DNA of 64,000 nt from Methylobacterium sp. R2-1 (GTDB taxonomy: Bacteria; Pseudomonadota; Alphaproteobacteria; Rhizobiales; Beijerinckiaceae): the NCBI RefSeq assembly GCF_014191355.1, contig NZ_JACHWM010000012.1, positions 62,001 to 126,000 of the forward strand, in the 5' to 3' direction. The position numbers and the translations under genes are program-made. The notes under the pieces were generated by a model that had not been told where the DNA came from, searched no databases, and saw only the letters and a list, made by a program, of their open reading frames with translations. Below are positions 26,739-35,866 of the stretch, piece after piece. Position 1 is the first letter of the stretch; every line of letters begins with the position of its first letter.

Positions 26739-27891
26739 AGGCCGCCGCGCCCACGGTGTCGGCCATGCGCGCGCCGCGCTGCCCCAGCGGCTTCTGCGGG
26801 CTCGTGGTCGAGTCGCGGGCGGTCTGGTGCTCGATCTCCGCGTTGATCTCGCCGCCGAGCAGCACGATCGTTGCCGAGATCCAGATCCAGGTCATGAAGC
26901 CGATCACGGCGCCCAGCGAACCGTAGGTCTCGTTGTAGTTGCCGAAATTGGCGACGTACCAGGAGAACAGGATCGAGGCGACGAGCCACAGCAGACCGGC
27001 CACCACGCTGCCCGCGCCGACCCAGCGCCACCGCGCCCGCTCGCGGCTCGGGCCGTAGCGGTAGAGCACGGCAAGCCCGCCGAGCAGCACGAGGAGCAGT
27101 ACCGGCCAGCGCGCCATGGCGATGAGGCGGGCCCCGTCGCCGAGGCCGAGGAAGTTGAACACCACCGGCAGCACGACGATCGACATCAGCGCCAGGATGA
27201 TGAAGAGCAGCGCCCCAGCGGTGAAGGTCAGCGACCGGACGTTGAGCCAGAAGAAGTTGCGCTTCTCCTCCTCCTCGTAGACCACGTTGAGCGCATCGAA
27301 CATCGCCTTCATCGCGGCGTTGGCGCTCCACAGCGACAGCGTCAGGCTGGTGAAGAAGGTGAAGCCGAGGGCTCCGCTACCCTTGGCGGAGATGCGCTTG
27401 ACCTGCTCGCCGATGATATCGATGGCGCTTTCCGGAAGCACGCCGTGCAGCGTGGCGAGGTGGACGTTGATCGTGTTCACGTCGGCCACCAGCCCGTAGC
27501 AGGTGACGAGCGCGGCGATCGCCGGAAACAGGGAGAGCAGGGTGTAGAAGGTCACGCCCGCCGCCACCGAGAGCACCCGGTCGTTGTTAAACTCCAAGTA
27601 GACTCGCGTAGCGATGTCCCACCAGCCTGGGGACGGGATCTCGCCGGGATGATCGGCGGCCCGCCCGCGATCGGCCTGCGTCGCTGCCACCCAGCGGGCG
27701 GAGCGGCCCTCATGGGAATGGGCGCCGCCATTGCGCTCCTTCGCCTCGGGCTGCTCCGGCGGCTCGTCGTCGAGCCCGCGCCGGGGCGCGGCGGCGAGGG
27801 CGACCAGCGCCGCGCCCATCATCAGGGTCCAGAGCACGGAGGCCGTGCCCTCCGCGGGAGAGCGGGGAGGAGTCGGGGGAGAGGGCGGCAT
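26737..27891 (-). CDS. YihY/BrkB family membrane protein
   Basis: Integral membrane protein of 384 residues. A disordered N-terminus (1-90, with one hydrophobic segment at about 18-35) leads to the YihY domain with six membrane segments: DRVLSVAAGVTFYTLLSLFPAIAAL, GFTFFTSLTLSLWSANAAMKAMFDALN, TFTAGALLFIILALMSIVV, then three more ending in SLGAVIGFMTWIWISATIVLLGGEINAE, which is the family signature. The old name ribonuclease BN is not supported for this family. Role unknown, possibly transport or envelope stability. Confidence 0.88.
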   Translation of the reverse strand: MPPSPPTPPRSPAEGTASVLWTLMMGAALVALAAAPRRGLDDEPPEQPEAKERNGGAHSHEGRSARWVAATQADRGRAADHPGEIPSPGWWDIATRVYLEFNNDRVLSVAAGVTFYTLLSLFPAIAALVTCYGLVADVNTINVHLATLHGVLPESAIDIIGEQVKRISAKGSGALGFTFFTSLTLSLWSANAAMKAMFDALNVVYEEEEKRNFFWLNVRSLTFTAGALLFIILALMSIVVLPVVFNFLGLGDGARLIAMARWPVLLLVLLGGLAVLYRYGPSRERARWRWVGAGSVVAGLLWLVASILFSWYVANFGNYNETYGSLGAVIGFMTWIWISATIVLLGGEINAEIEHQTARDSTTSPQKPLGQRGARMADTVGAAA

Positions 27892-28050
27892 CGTTCCGCG
27901 AGGTCGGGCGCAGGCGCCTAGTGTGAGACGCCGTTCAACCCCGGATCAGGCTTGGCCGTTCCCTCGAAACCCGAGGTATCCCCTGGAAAAATCCAGGTGG
28001 GAGAAGGCGATGACGCGCAAAGCCTTCCGCGGAAGGCTCTTGCGAGGCCG

Positions 28051-29517
28051 TCAGGCGCCCTCGCGCTCCGGCAGCGGCGCCTCGACGGTGAAGACGAGGC
28101 CGCGGGTGCGGTAGTCGATCTTGGCCTCGCCGCCGAACTCGGCGGCCAGTACCCGTTCGATCATGCGCGTGCCGAAGCCGATCCGAGACGGCTTCTCGAC
28201 GGGCGGACCATCGAGTTCCTCCCAGCGCATCAGCAGGCGCTTCGGCGCCGTCCCCTCGACCTCCCATTTGAGGATCACCCGGCCGGAATCGTTCGAGAGG
28301 CCACCATACTTCACCGCGTTGGTGGCGAGTTCATGGAGCGCCATCACCATGGCCAGCGTCAGGCGGGAGGTGAGGTGCACCTCCGGGCCGCCGATCCGGA
28401 TACGGTTGCGCGGAGTGACCCGGAACGGCTGCAGGGCACTCTCCACCGCCTCGGCCAGGGTCACGCCGGTGGTGGCCTCCGAAGTCAGGATGTCGTGGGC
28501 GGTGGCGAGCGAGTTCAGGCGCGCGTCGAGCGTCCGGCGGGCATCGTCGAGGGAGGCGGCGTTGCGCAGGGTCTGGTGGGCGATCGACTGGACCGTGGCG
28601 ATGGAATTCTTCACCCGGTGCTTCATCTCGGCGGCGAGCAGGGCGCGCTGCTCGTCGGCCCGCTTGCGCTCGGTCACGTCGAGCGAGATGCCGGCCATGG
28701 AGAGCGGCGCCCCGTCGGCCCGGTAATAGGCCCGGCCGCGCAGCTGCACCCAGCGGACCTCGCCGCAGGGCGCCGAGACGCGGTGTTCCACGTCGTAATC
28801 GCTCCGGCGATCGATGGCGGCCTGCATCGCCGCCTGCATCCGCTCCCGATCCTCCGGCACCACCGCCTCGACGAAGTCGTCGTAGGTGAAGGGCTCGTCC
28901 AGCGGACGGCCGAAATTCAGTTTGCACAGGTCCGAGGCGACGAGACGGCCCTCGGTGAGGTCGAGGGTCCAGGCCCCGAGCCGGCCGGCCGCCAGCACGA
29001 ATTCGAGGCGATGCTGGCTGCGGGTGAGGTCGTCGCTGCGGCGCTCGACCTCCTGTTCCAGGGCGTCGCGGTCGCGCTGGAGCCGGACCATCCGGTCGCG
29101 CTCCAGAGTCACATCGAACTGCGAGGCGAAGAAGTAGGTGAGCTGCCCCTCGTCGTCGAAGACCGGCGAGATCAGCAGGCGATTCCAGAACACCTCACCG
29201 TTCTTCTTATGGTTGAGCAGCTCGATCTCGATCGGTATCCGCCGCTCGATGGCGTCGCGGATGCGCGCCACATCGCGCGGATCCGTTTCCGGCCCCTGAA
29301 GGAAGCGGCAGTTGCGCCCGAGGATCTCGTCGCGGCCATAGCCGGTGAGCTTGATGAAGGCCTCGTTGACGAAGATGACCGGGTTGTCGGGCGCGTAGGG
29401 ATCGGTGATGAGCATCGGCATCCGCGTCGCCTTGACGGCGGCGGCGAAGGGATCGGAGCTGTCGGAGACGCGGACCAGCTCGGCGTCGATCCGGTCCTGC
29501 TCGGCACTGCTGGTCAC
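28051..29517 (-). CDS. LOV-PAS HWE-family histidine kinase (blue-light receptor)
   Basis: Soluble sensor kinase of 488 residues. The first PAS domain (about 25-137) is a LOV domain with the complete flavin-adduct motif GRNCRFLQGPETD, the reactive Cys at 70, and the matching HKKNGEVFWNRLLISPV and YFFASQFDVT strands. A coiled coil (140-168) joins it to a second PAS (about 170-285), and an HWE-type kinase follows, with His300 in EMKHRVKNS, ALHELATNAVKYGG as N box and FGTRMIERVLAAEFGG. FMN chemistry predicts light activation. GTG start at 29517. No response regulator is adjacent; HWE kinases in this order often signal to the PhyR general stress pathway. Confidence 0.9.
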   Translation of the reverse strand: MTSSAEQDRIDAELVRVSDSSDPFAAAVKATRMPMLITDPYAPDNPVIFVNEAFIKLTGYGRDEILGRNCRFLQGPETDPRDVARIRDAIERRIPIEIELLNHKKNGEVFWNRLLISPVFDDEGQLTYFFASQFDVTLERDRMVRLQRDRDALEQEVERRSDDLTRSQHRLEFVLAAGRLGAWTLDLTEGRLVASDLCKLNFGRPLDEPFTYDDFVEAVVPEDRERMQAAMQAAIDRRSDYDVEHRVSAPCGEVRWVQLRGRAYYRADGAPLSMAGISLDVTERKRADEQRALLAAEMKHRVKNSIATVQSIAHQTLRNAASLDDARRTLDARLNSLATAHDILTSEATTGVTLAEAVESALQPFRVTPRNRIRIGGPEVHLTSRLTLAMVMALHELATNAVKYGGLSNDSGRVILKWEVEGTAPKRLLMRWEELDGPPVEKPSRIGFGTRMIERVLAAEFGGEAKIDYRTRGLVFTVEAPLPEREGA

Positions 29518-29768
29518 GGTCGAACGAAACTCCGCGGTTCAGACAAGGCACGCAAAGCGGGCGCGCGGCGGCGTTCGTGCCGCCGGGACAGTTCACCCCC
29601 GGAACCATACGGCCCGCTCTTATCACTCGCACTGCGAAGCATCGCATCCCAGGGATGAGAGCGCCAGCGCCCGGTGTGGTCGCCGCTCCGGTTCAGGAAA
29701 ATTCCCGTCGGAGGCCGCTCCGCCTGGGGGTTGAACCGCCGGCCGCCGGGCCTCTCGGAGACGAGCCT

Positions 29769-31301
29769 TCAGCCGCGATAGAGATCGGCGTGGGCCTCGC
29801 GCAATAGATTTTTCTGCACCTTTCCCATGGCGTTGCGCGGCAATTCCGGGGCGAACAGAACTCGCTTGGGGCACTTGTACTTGGCCAGCCGCCCCTCAAG
29901 TGCTGCAAGGACCGCCGCCTCGTCGGGCGCGCCCTCGCCCGGCACCACCACCGCCGTCACGCCCTCGCCGAAATCGGGATGGACGAGACCGATCACCGCG
30001 GACTCGACGACGCCCGGAAGCGCGTCGATCTCGGTCTCGATCTCCTTCGGGTAGACGTTGTAGCCGCCGGTGATGATGAGGTCCTTGCCGCGGCCGACGA
30101 TGTGGACGTAGCCGTCGCGATCGATCTTGCCGAGATCGCCGGTGATGAAGAACCCGTCCACCTTCAGCTCGGCGGCCGTCTTTTCCGGCATGCGCCAGTA
30201 GCCCTGGAACACGTTCGGGCCCTTCACCTCGATCATCCCGACCTCCTCGGGCCCGAGCGGCGCCCCGGTCTCGGGATCGACCACGCGCAGGGTCACCCCC
30301 GGCAACGGGAAGCCGACCGTGCCGGCCCGCCGCGCGCCCTCGTAGGGGTTCGAGGTATTCATGTTGGTCTCGGTCATGCCATAGCGCTCGAGGATGGCGT
30401 GGCCGGTGCGCTGCGCCCATTCCCGGTGCGTCTCGGCCAACAACGGCGCGGAGCCCGACACGAACAGACGCATGTGGGCCGCCACCTCCCGGGTGAGGCC
30501 GGGCTCCTTCAGGAGGCGGGTGTAGAAGGTCGGCACCCCCATCATGGCGGTGGCCCGCGGCATCAGCTCCAGGATCTTCTTCGCGTCGAGCCGAGGCAGG
30601 AACAGCATGGTGCCGCCGGTGGCCAGCACGATGTTGGTGGCCACGAACAGCCCGTGGGTGTGGAAGACGGGCAGGGCGTGGATCAGCACGTCCCGTTCGG
30701 TGAAGTGCCAGTACTGCGCGAGCGTGAGCGCGTTCGAGGCGAGGTTGTCGTGGCTCAGCATGGCGCCCTTGGAGCGCCCGGTCGTGCCCGAGGTGTAGAG
30801 GATCGCGGCGAGGTCGTCGGCCCCACGGGGCACGTCCGTGAAGTCGGCGTTCGCCGCATCGGCGGCCTCGGCCATGCTGCCACGCCCGGCGGCGTCGAGG
30901 GTGCGCAACTGCGGCACGCCGGCTTGCGCGGCCACCGCCGTGAGGTCGGCCTCACGGGCGGGGTCGCACACGAACAGGGCCGGCTCCGCGTCGCCGAGGA
31001 AGTAGGCGATCTCGGGCCCCGTATAGGCGGTGTTGAGCGGCAGGAAGATCGCGCCCGCCCGCACCGCGCCGAGATAGAGGAAGATCACCTCGGCGCTCTT
31101 CTCGACCTGGACGGCGACCCGATCTCCGGGCTTCACGCCGAGAGCCTGGAGCGCGCTGGCATAGGCGCCCGAGCGGGCCAGCAGGTCGGCATAGGTGTAG
31201 CGCGCGCCCTCCGAGGTCTCGATGAAGACCTTGGCGCCCGGATCGGCCGGACAATGGGTGCGCACGAGGCCGAACAGGTGGTTGACGGTCGGATCGGCCA
31301 T
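29769..31301 (-). CDS. matB: malonyl-CoA synthetase
   Basis: ANL-family ligase of 510 residues that activates malonate with ATP and CoA. It contains the AMP-binding P-loop LYTSGTTGRSKGAMLSHDNL, ERYGMTETNMNTSNPYEG, FFITGDLGKIDRDGYVHIVGRGKDLIITGG in shortened form, and the C-terminal NAMGKVQKNLLRE with the catalytic Lys. The stretch PVFHTHGLFVATN, MGVPTFYTRLL and MNTSNPYEG closely follow known Rhodopseudomonas MatB, which favours malonate over fatty acids. The product could feed fatty acid or polyketide synthesis. ATG at 31301 preferred over the GTG-like extension. Single gene, with a 140-base gap upstream. Confidence 0.88.
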   Translation of the reverse strand: MADPTVNHLFGLVRTHCPADPGAKVFIETSEGARYTYADLLARSGAYASALQALGVKPGDRVAVQVEKSAEVIFLYLGAVRAGAIFLPLNTAYTGPEIAYFLGDAEPALFVCDPAREADLTAVAAQAGVPQLRTLDAAGRGSMAEAADAANADFTDVPRGADDLAAILYTSGTTGRSKGAMLSHDNLASNALTLAQYWHFTERDVLIHALPVFHTHGLFVATNIVLATGGTMLFLPRLDAKKILELMPRATAMMGVPTFYTRLLKEPGLTREVAAHMRLFVSGSAPLLAETHREWAQRTGHAILERYGMTETNMNTSNPYEGARRAGTVGFPLPGVTLRVVDPETGAPLGPEEVGMIEVKGPNVFQGYWRMPEKTAAELKVDGFFITGDLGKIDRDGYVHIVGRGKDLIITGGYNVYPKEIETEIDALPGVVESAVIGLVHPDFGEGVTAVVVPGEGAPDEAAVLAALEGRLAKYKCPKRVLFAPELPRNAMGKVQKNLLREAHADLYRG

Positions 31302-31444
31302 CGCGGGGTTCCTCACCAAATGTCCTTCGACTGATCCTTACGAGGGATCCTTGCCCTCCGCATTGGCGCGGGCATGCGCTTCGTTCAAGCGGGACCGATC
31401 GACAAGACGCGTCGAGCGATCTCAGGCCGCTCCCACTGTCAGCC

Positions 31445-31897
31445 TCACTCCGTCGGGATGCGCCCGACCGAGCAGAGGGTGCGCAGTGCCCCCGCACTGT
31501 CGGTGTAGCAGCTCGCCGACCAGCCGTTCTGCTGGATGAAGGACTTGCGGCCCTCGCGCAGGGCCGTCTGGTAGGCGCGTGCCAGAATCGGCTGCACGGT
31601 TGCCGCCGGCTCGCCGACGACGAGTTCGGCGGCGATCGTCAATTCGCGAAAGTACTCCGCGGAGGGCGAGGGATCGCCCGACGAGGCCTGCACGATGGGC
31701 TGCGCCCGGCAGGTGAGATCGAGCCGGATCCCGCTCGCCGCCCGGACATCGATGCTCGGCCCGACCCGACGCCCGGCCTTCTTCGCCCCGGTCGCCTGGG
31801 CGATGCGGGCGGCGAGCACATCGCACTCGTCAGCCTGCGCGGCGACCAGTGCGGCGGGGGACAGGAGGAACAGGGCGGCGAGAAGCGGGCGAAGCAT
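31445..31897 (-). CDS. hypothetical exported protein
   Basis: Predicted periplasmic protein of 150 residues. The signal peptide MLRPLLAALFLLSPAALVAAQA is clear and precedes the mature start DECDVLAARIAQATGAKK. The mature part has three cysteines (ECDV, LTCRA, SCYTD, with a fourth in TLCSVG), enough for two disulfides. No catalytic motif or known domain is recognised. ATG at 31897 starts the signal peptide. It is divergent to the collagen-like gene. Confidence 0.6.
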   Translation of the reverse strand: MLRPLLAALFLLSPAALVAAQADECDVLAARIAQATGAKKAGRRVGPSIDVRAASGIRLDLTCRAQPIVQASSGDPSPSAEYFRELTIAAELVVGEPAATVQPILARAYQTALREGRKSFIQQNGWSASCYTDSAGALRTLCSVGRIPTE

Positions 31898-32243
31898 GGC
31901 GGCAGATCGATCTCGAGGTCGCACGGTCCGGGCCGCCGCGCCCCTGCGGGCGGTCGGCGGATCGGGCCATTGCCGGCCTTCTTAGGATATCGGTTCGCCG
32001 ATGGCTTGCGCTTTTCTCCGCTTCTCTTCGGCCGCACCCGCGGACCGCGTCAAACCGCGGCCGTGCCGCGTGGCCGTCTGTGGACCATTTCAGGAATTGC
32101 CATTCGGCTGAGCCGGTTGGCCTGGGGACAGTGTCTGTGGACGATTGTGGAGGATCGAGCGGGCTTGACCCCCGCCGGCCGGCAACGGAAACCTGCCCAC
32201 CGCCGCGCCGGAAGATGCGTGGGTCAAGATCGGAGGAGCGAGG
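31898..32243. other. divergent intergenic region, promoters expected
   Basis: A 346-base gap between two divergent exported-protein genes. It has a 10-base direct repeat GTCTGTGGAC at 32076-32085 and 32133-32142, 57 bases apart. No clear promoter boxes, hairpins or coding frames were seen. Confidence 0.45.
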
Positions 32244-33155
32244 ATGCGGACAACGCAGAGCCTGGGAGAACGGAAGCCGGCATCTCGGCGAGAGCTTCCA
32301 CAGGCATCCTGGGCGACCCTCTCGCCGCTCCTGATCGCGCTCGGCCTCTCTCTCGCCGGACCGGCCGCGGCGCAGCCTCAGGGCGAGTCCGCGGCGGCGC
32401 CGTCGCGTCCTGCCCGCGCCGGCGTGCAGGCAGCGCGCCCGCCGGTCCAGCCGATCCAAGTCTGGGACGCGCGCATCGAGGGCGGCGACCTGCACGTCAC
32501 CGGAAGCGTGCGCAAGAGCGGCGTGACCGTTACCCTCGACGACGATATCTCCGTCCTCTCCGACCGGCGCGGGCGCTTCGAGTTCCGGCTGCCCTATCGG
32601 CCCGCGACCTGCGTCGCGGTGATCAAGGCCGGCGAGGACGAGCGCGAGGCCGTGGTCGCCAACTGCGCGCCGGAGGGACCGGCCGGTAAGCCGGGCGAGC
32701 CGGGTCCGGCCGGGCCGCAGGGCACTGCGGGACTCCAGGGACCACCCGGTCCCACGGGTGCCGAGGGGCCGAAGGGCGACCAGGGACCGAAGGGAGAGGC
32801 CGGCCCGAAGGGAGAAGCGGGCCCGGCCGGATCTCCGGGCGTCCCGGGACCGAAGGGTGAGCAGGGGCCCAGGGGTGAGCAGGGAGCCAAGGGAGAAGCG
32901 GGTGCGAAGGGTGAGCGCGGCCCCAAGGGTGATCCGGGCCCCAAAGGTGAGGCCGCCGCGACGGTGTCAGCCCCGTTCCGTGTCGTGCGGGCGCGCGCCT
33001 GCACCGACGCGGGCTGCACGCTGACCTGCGACACGGGCGAGGTGCTGGCGTCAGCCACCTGCCAGACGGGCGGTGCGGCGGCCTTAGACGGAGAGACGAG
33101 GGCGTCCTGCCCGGCCGCCAGCGGCGGTATTGTCGGGATCTGCGCCCGGCCCTGA
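32244..33155 (+). CDS. exported collagen-like triple-helix repeat protein
   Basis: Protein of 303 residues. A twin-basic N-terminus and hydrophobic segment (about 26-43, ending GPAAAQ) suggest export. Residues 60-140 form a small beta-rich domain (IQVWDARIEGGDLHVTGSVRK...). Residues 145-237 are 31 uninterrupted Gly-X-Y triplets rich in GPKGE, GEK-type and GPAG units, with the KGE/KGD pairs that stabilise bacterial collagen without hydroxyproline. The C-terminal domain (about 240-303) has six cysteines. Such proteins are trimeric and often surface-exposed; no LPXTG or autotransporter domain is present. The first in-frame ATG at 32244 was taken as start. Confidence 0.82.
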   Translation: MRTTQSLGERKPASRRELPQASWATLSPLLIALGLSLAGPAAAQPQGESAAAPSRPARAGVQAARPPVQPIQVWDARIEGGDLHVTGSVRKSGVTVTLDDDISVLSDRRGRFEFRLPYRPATCVAVIKAGEDEREAVVANCAPEGPAGKPGEPGPAGPQGTAGLQGPPGPTGAEGPKGDQGPKGEAGPKGEAGPAGSPGVPGPKGEQGPRGEQGAKGEAGAKGERGPKGDPGPKGEAAATVSAPFRVVRARACTDAGCTLTCDTGEVLASATCQTGGAAALDGETRASCPAASGGIVGICARP

Positions 33156-33166
33156 GCCGGGCTCAG
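33152..33166. terminator. palindrome holding both stop codons of a convergent pair
   Basis: CTGAGC-CGG-GCTCAG is a perfect 6-bp inverted repeat. The TGA of the collagen-like gene is in the left arm and the TCA stop of the minus-strand flavoprotein in the right. No T tract follows. Confidence 0.45.
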
Positions 33167-34386
33167 GTCTGTCCATCGAGCCAAGCGAGCATCCCCTTCG
33201 CCGCCGCCCGGCCGCTGGCGAAGGCGGCTTGCAGCAGGTAGCCGCCCGTCGGCGCCTCCCAGTCGAGCATCTCGCCGGCTAGGAAGAGGCCGGGCCGCGC
33301 CCGCAGCATGTAGCGGTCGTCGAGTTCGGCGAAGACGACGCCACCCGCTGTCGAGATCGCTCGCGCGATCGGAGCCGGCGTCAGCAGCCGCAGGGGGGCC
33401 GCCTTGATCGCCGCCGCCAGCGCGTCCGGCTCCGTCGGCAGGGTATTGGCGTGCGCCTCGCGCAGCAGGCCGATGGCAGCGGGGCTCAGCGAGGCCGCCT
33501 TGCGCAGGCGGGTGGAGAGACTCTCTCCGGGACGTCCCCGGCTCAGGCGCACGGCGAGCGCAGCCACATCGACATCCGGGCGCAGGTCGAGGGTGAGTTC
33601 GGCGGAGCCGTCGCGCTCCACCGCCTCGCGGATCGGCCGCGAGAGCGCGTAGATCACGCCACCCTCGATGCCATCCTCCGTGGCGATGGCCTCACCGCGG
33701 GCGCTCGCGGCACCGATGCGCGCGGCAAGACGCTTGAGCGGCTCGCCCGCGAAGCGCTGCGCGAAATGCGCCGTCCACGCGACGCGGAAACCGACATTGG
33801 CCGGCCTCAGGGATGCCACAGCGACACCGTTCTCCTCCAGCAGCGGAACCCAGGCTCCGTCCGAGCCGAGCCGCGGCCAACTTGCGCCGCCAAGCGCCAG
33901 CAGCGTCGCCCGCGGCCGGACGACCTTTGGCCCCTCCGGCGTCTCGAAGCTCAGCGCGTCCTCCTCCAGGCCGACGAGCCGGTGCCGGGTGCGGATCGTG
34001 ACGCCCTGCGCGCCGAGGCGGGCGAGCCAGGCGCGCAGCAGCGGCGAAGCCTTGAAGCTCTCGGGGAACACCCGGCCGCTCGATCCGACGAAGGTCTTTT
34101 GCCCCAGCCCCTCGCACCACGAGCGCAGCGCGTCCGGCGGATAGTCCGCAACGGCCGCCTTCAGGCGCGGATCGACCGGGGCGTAGCGCTCCAGAAAGTC
34201 CGGCAGCGGCTCGGAATGGGTCAGGTTGAGCCCGCCGCGCCCAGCGATGAGCAGCTTGCGGCCGACCGACGGCATGCGCTCGTAGACCGTGACGGCCTTC
34301 CCCGACTCGGCGAGCAGTTCCGCCGCCGCGAGTCCCGCCGGCCCGCCGCCGACGATCGCGAGTCCGTTCTCTCGATCCGCATCCAT
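33163..34386 (-). CDS. HI0933-like FAD-dependent flavoprotein (TIGR03862 type)
   Basis: Flavoprotein of 407 residues with an N-terminal dinucleotide-binding motif AIVGGGPAGLAAAELLAESG (about 10-29), SVGRKLLIAGRGGLNLTHSE typical of the HI0933/BaiN family, and a C-terminal FLAGEMLDWEAPTGGYLLQAAFASG that closes the FAD site. The family is widespread but its substrate is not established. The length and the GGYLLQAAF ending match the TIGR03862 subgroup. It converges on the collagen-like gene. Confidence 0.85.
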   Translation of the reverse strand: MDADRENGLAIVGGGPAGLAAAELLAESGKAVTVYERMPSVGRKLLIAGRGGLNLTHSEPLPDFLERYAPVDPRLKAAVADYPPDALRSWCEGLGQKTFVGSSGRVFPESFKASPLLRAWLARLGAQGVTIRTRHRLVGLEEDALSFETPEGPKVVRPRATLLALGGASWPRLGSDGAWVPLLEENGVAVASLRPANVGFRVAWTAHFAQRFAGEPLKRLAARIGAASARGEAIATEDGIEGGVIYALSRPIREAVERDGSAELTLDLRPDVDVAALAVRLSRGRPGESLSTRLRKAASLSPAAIGLLREAHANTLPTEPDALAAAIKAAPLRLLTPAPIARAISTAGGVVFAELDDRYMLRARPGLFLAGEMLDWEAPTGGYLLQAAFASGRAAAKGMLAWLDGQT

Positions 34387-34699
34387 GATCCGCGGCAGGG
34401 CCCGGAGCGACAGCCGCTGTCAAGCGGCACGAGCCCGAAAATCGGCCATTCGCTCTCCGAGTGACGACCTGGGATGAAAAACGCGCTGCCCTTGATTCGA
34501 CGCGATCTGCCCTCTAACTGCCCCCCATCGGCTGCGGGCCCCTCTGGCGGAACGCGCACCGTGCCCCTCGCGATGCCCCCGGACCTCCGGTGAGGCCATT
34601 CGTCCGCCGGTTCGGCGGCCCGTTCGGGAAGGGTTCGGCAGACGCTTCCGCGATGTCGGAGCCGATGCTCTCCCAATGTGAAGCATCCGGTCCCGCGCA
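34387..34699 (+). other. long leader region of the TerC gene with small hairpins
   Basis: The 313 bases between the flavoprotein gene and terC contain two short perfect hairpins: CCGGA-CC-TCCGG at 34579-34590 and CCGCCG-GTT-CGGCGG at 34604-34618. TerC-type genes often follow a manganese riboswitch (yybP-ykoY), but I could not match the conserved bases of that RNA here. No coding frame is convincing. Confidence 0.4.
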
Positions 34700-35725
34700 A
34701 TGATGATGGAATTTCTCACCCACGAGTGGCTCGGCAAGCCCGTCTGGATGTGGCTCGGTTTCCACGCCCTGGTGGCCGGCCTGCTCGCCTTCGATCTCGG
34801 CCTGCTCCACCGCGACAAGAACCACGAGATCGGCGTGAAGGAGAGCCTGCTCCTCACTGCCTTCTACTTCACTCTCGGCCTCGCCTTCGGCGGCTGGATC
34901 TGGTGGATGCTCGGGTTCGACCCGGCCCAGGAATACGTGACCGGCCTCGTGATCGAGAAGTCGCTGTCGATGGACAACGTCTTCGTGATCGCCGTGATCC
35001 TCACCTCGCTCGGCGTGCCGCGGGCGGCCCAGCACCGGGTGCTGGTCTGGGGCATCCTCGCCGCGGTGCTGCTGCGCGGCCTGATGATCGGGCTGGGTTC
35101 GGCCCTGGTCCAGCAGGCGCACTGGGTGCTCTCGGTCTTCGCCGCCTTCCTGATCTATGTCGGCATCAAGATGCTCGTCTCAAAGGAGGAGGACGAGCGG
35201 GACGTTCAGAACAGCGCCTCCATGCGTCTCCTCAAGAAGTGGGTGCGCATCACCGAGAAGCCGGAGGGGCAGCACTTCATCGTTCGTAAGCCCGACCCGA
35301 AGACCGGCAAGACCGTGCGCTGGCTGACCCCGCTCGCCGTGGCGCTGGTGCTCGTCAACATCGCGGATGTGATCTTCGCCGTCGACAGCGTGCCGGCGAT
35401 CTTCGCGATCACGACCGACCCGTTCATCGTCTATACCTCGAACATCTTTGCCATCCTGGGCTTGCGCGCGCTCTACTTCGCGCTTGCCGCGATGGTGGAC
35501 CGCTTCGCCTACCTGAAGACGGCGCTCGCTCTCATCCTGCTGTTCATCGGCGCCAAGATCGTGGTGGCCGACACCCTCGAACTCGTCCACCTGCCGCCGT
35601 GGGTCTCGCTCGTCGTCACCCTGGTCCTTCTCACCCTCGGCGTCGTCTACAGCCTGTGGCGCACCCGTGGCGCGGCCGAGAGAGAGGCTGGCAAGCCCGG
35701 GGCACAAGTCGCGCATCGAACCTGA
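34700..35725 (+). CDS. TerC family membrane protein
   Basis: Inner-membrane protein of 341 residues with about nine transmembrane helices. The family signature EKSLSMDNVFVIAVI (about 92-106) and the second acidic segment NIADVIFAVDSVPAIFAIT (about 227-245) are complete; both carry the Asp residues thought to bind metal. FIVYTSNIFAILGLRALYF is the third hallmark. Members include Alx/MeeF-type manganese exporters. ATG at 34700; a second ATG follows immediately. Confidence 0.9.
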   Translation: MMMEFLTHEWLGKPVWMWLGFHALVAGLLAFDLGLLHRDKNHEIGVKESLLLTAFYFTLGLAFGGWIWWMLGFDPAQEYVTGLVIEKSLSMDNVFVIAVILTSLGVPRAAQHRVLVWGILAAVLLRGLMIGLGSALVQQAHWVLSVFAAFLIYVGIKMLVSKEEDERDVQNSASMRLLKKWVRITEKPEGQHFIVRKPDPKTGKTVRWLTPLAVALVLVNIADVIFAVDSVPAIFAITTDPFIVYTSNIFAILGLRALYFALAAMVDRFAYLKTALALILLFIGAKIVVADTLELVHLPPWVSLVVTLVLLTLGVVYSLWRTRGAAEREAGKPGAQVAHRT

Positions 35726-35866
35726 GACGACCCGAGCCATCGAGGCGTGCCTTCCCGATCCGGCACGCCTCGCCGGCGGCATCGCGGAGGGTTCGTTCAC
35801 GATCTTGCGCGATGCTGGGGACAGGCCGGGGAACCGGCTGCGTTCCCTGCGTTTTCGGGCCCGACC

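Noticed and set aside
27952..31334. Long plus-strand frames opposite the LOV kinase and matB.
   Set aside because: Both are mirror frames of well-supported minus-strand genes and show no domain.
34387..34699. A yybP-ykoY manganese riboswitch ahead of terC.
   Set aside because: Conserved bases could not be matched by eye; kept only as a low-interest question.
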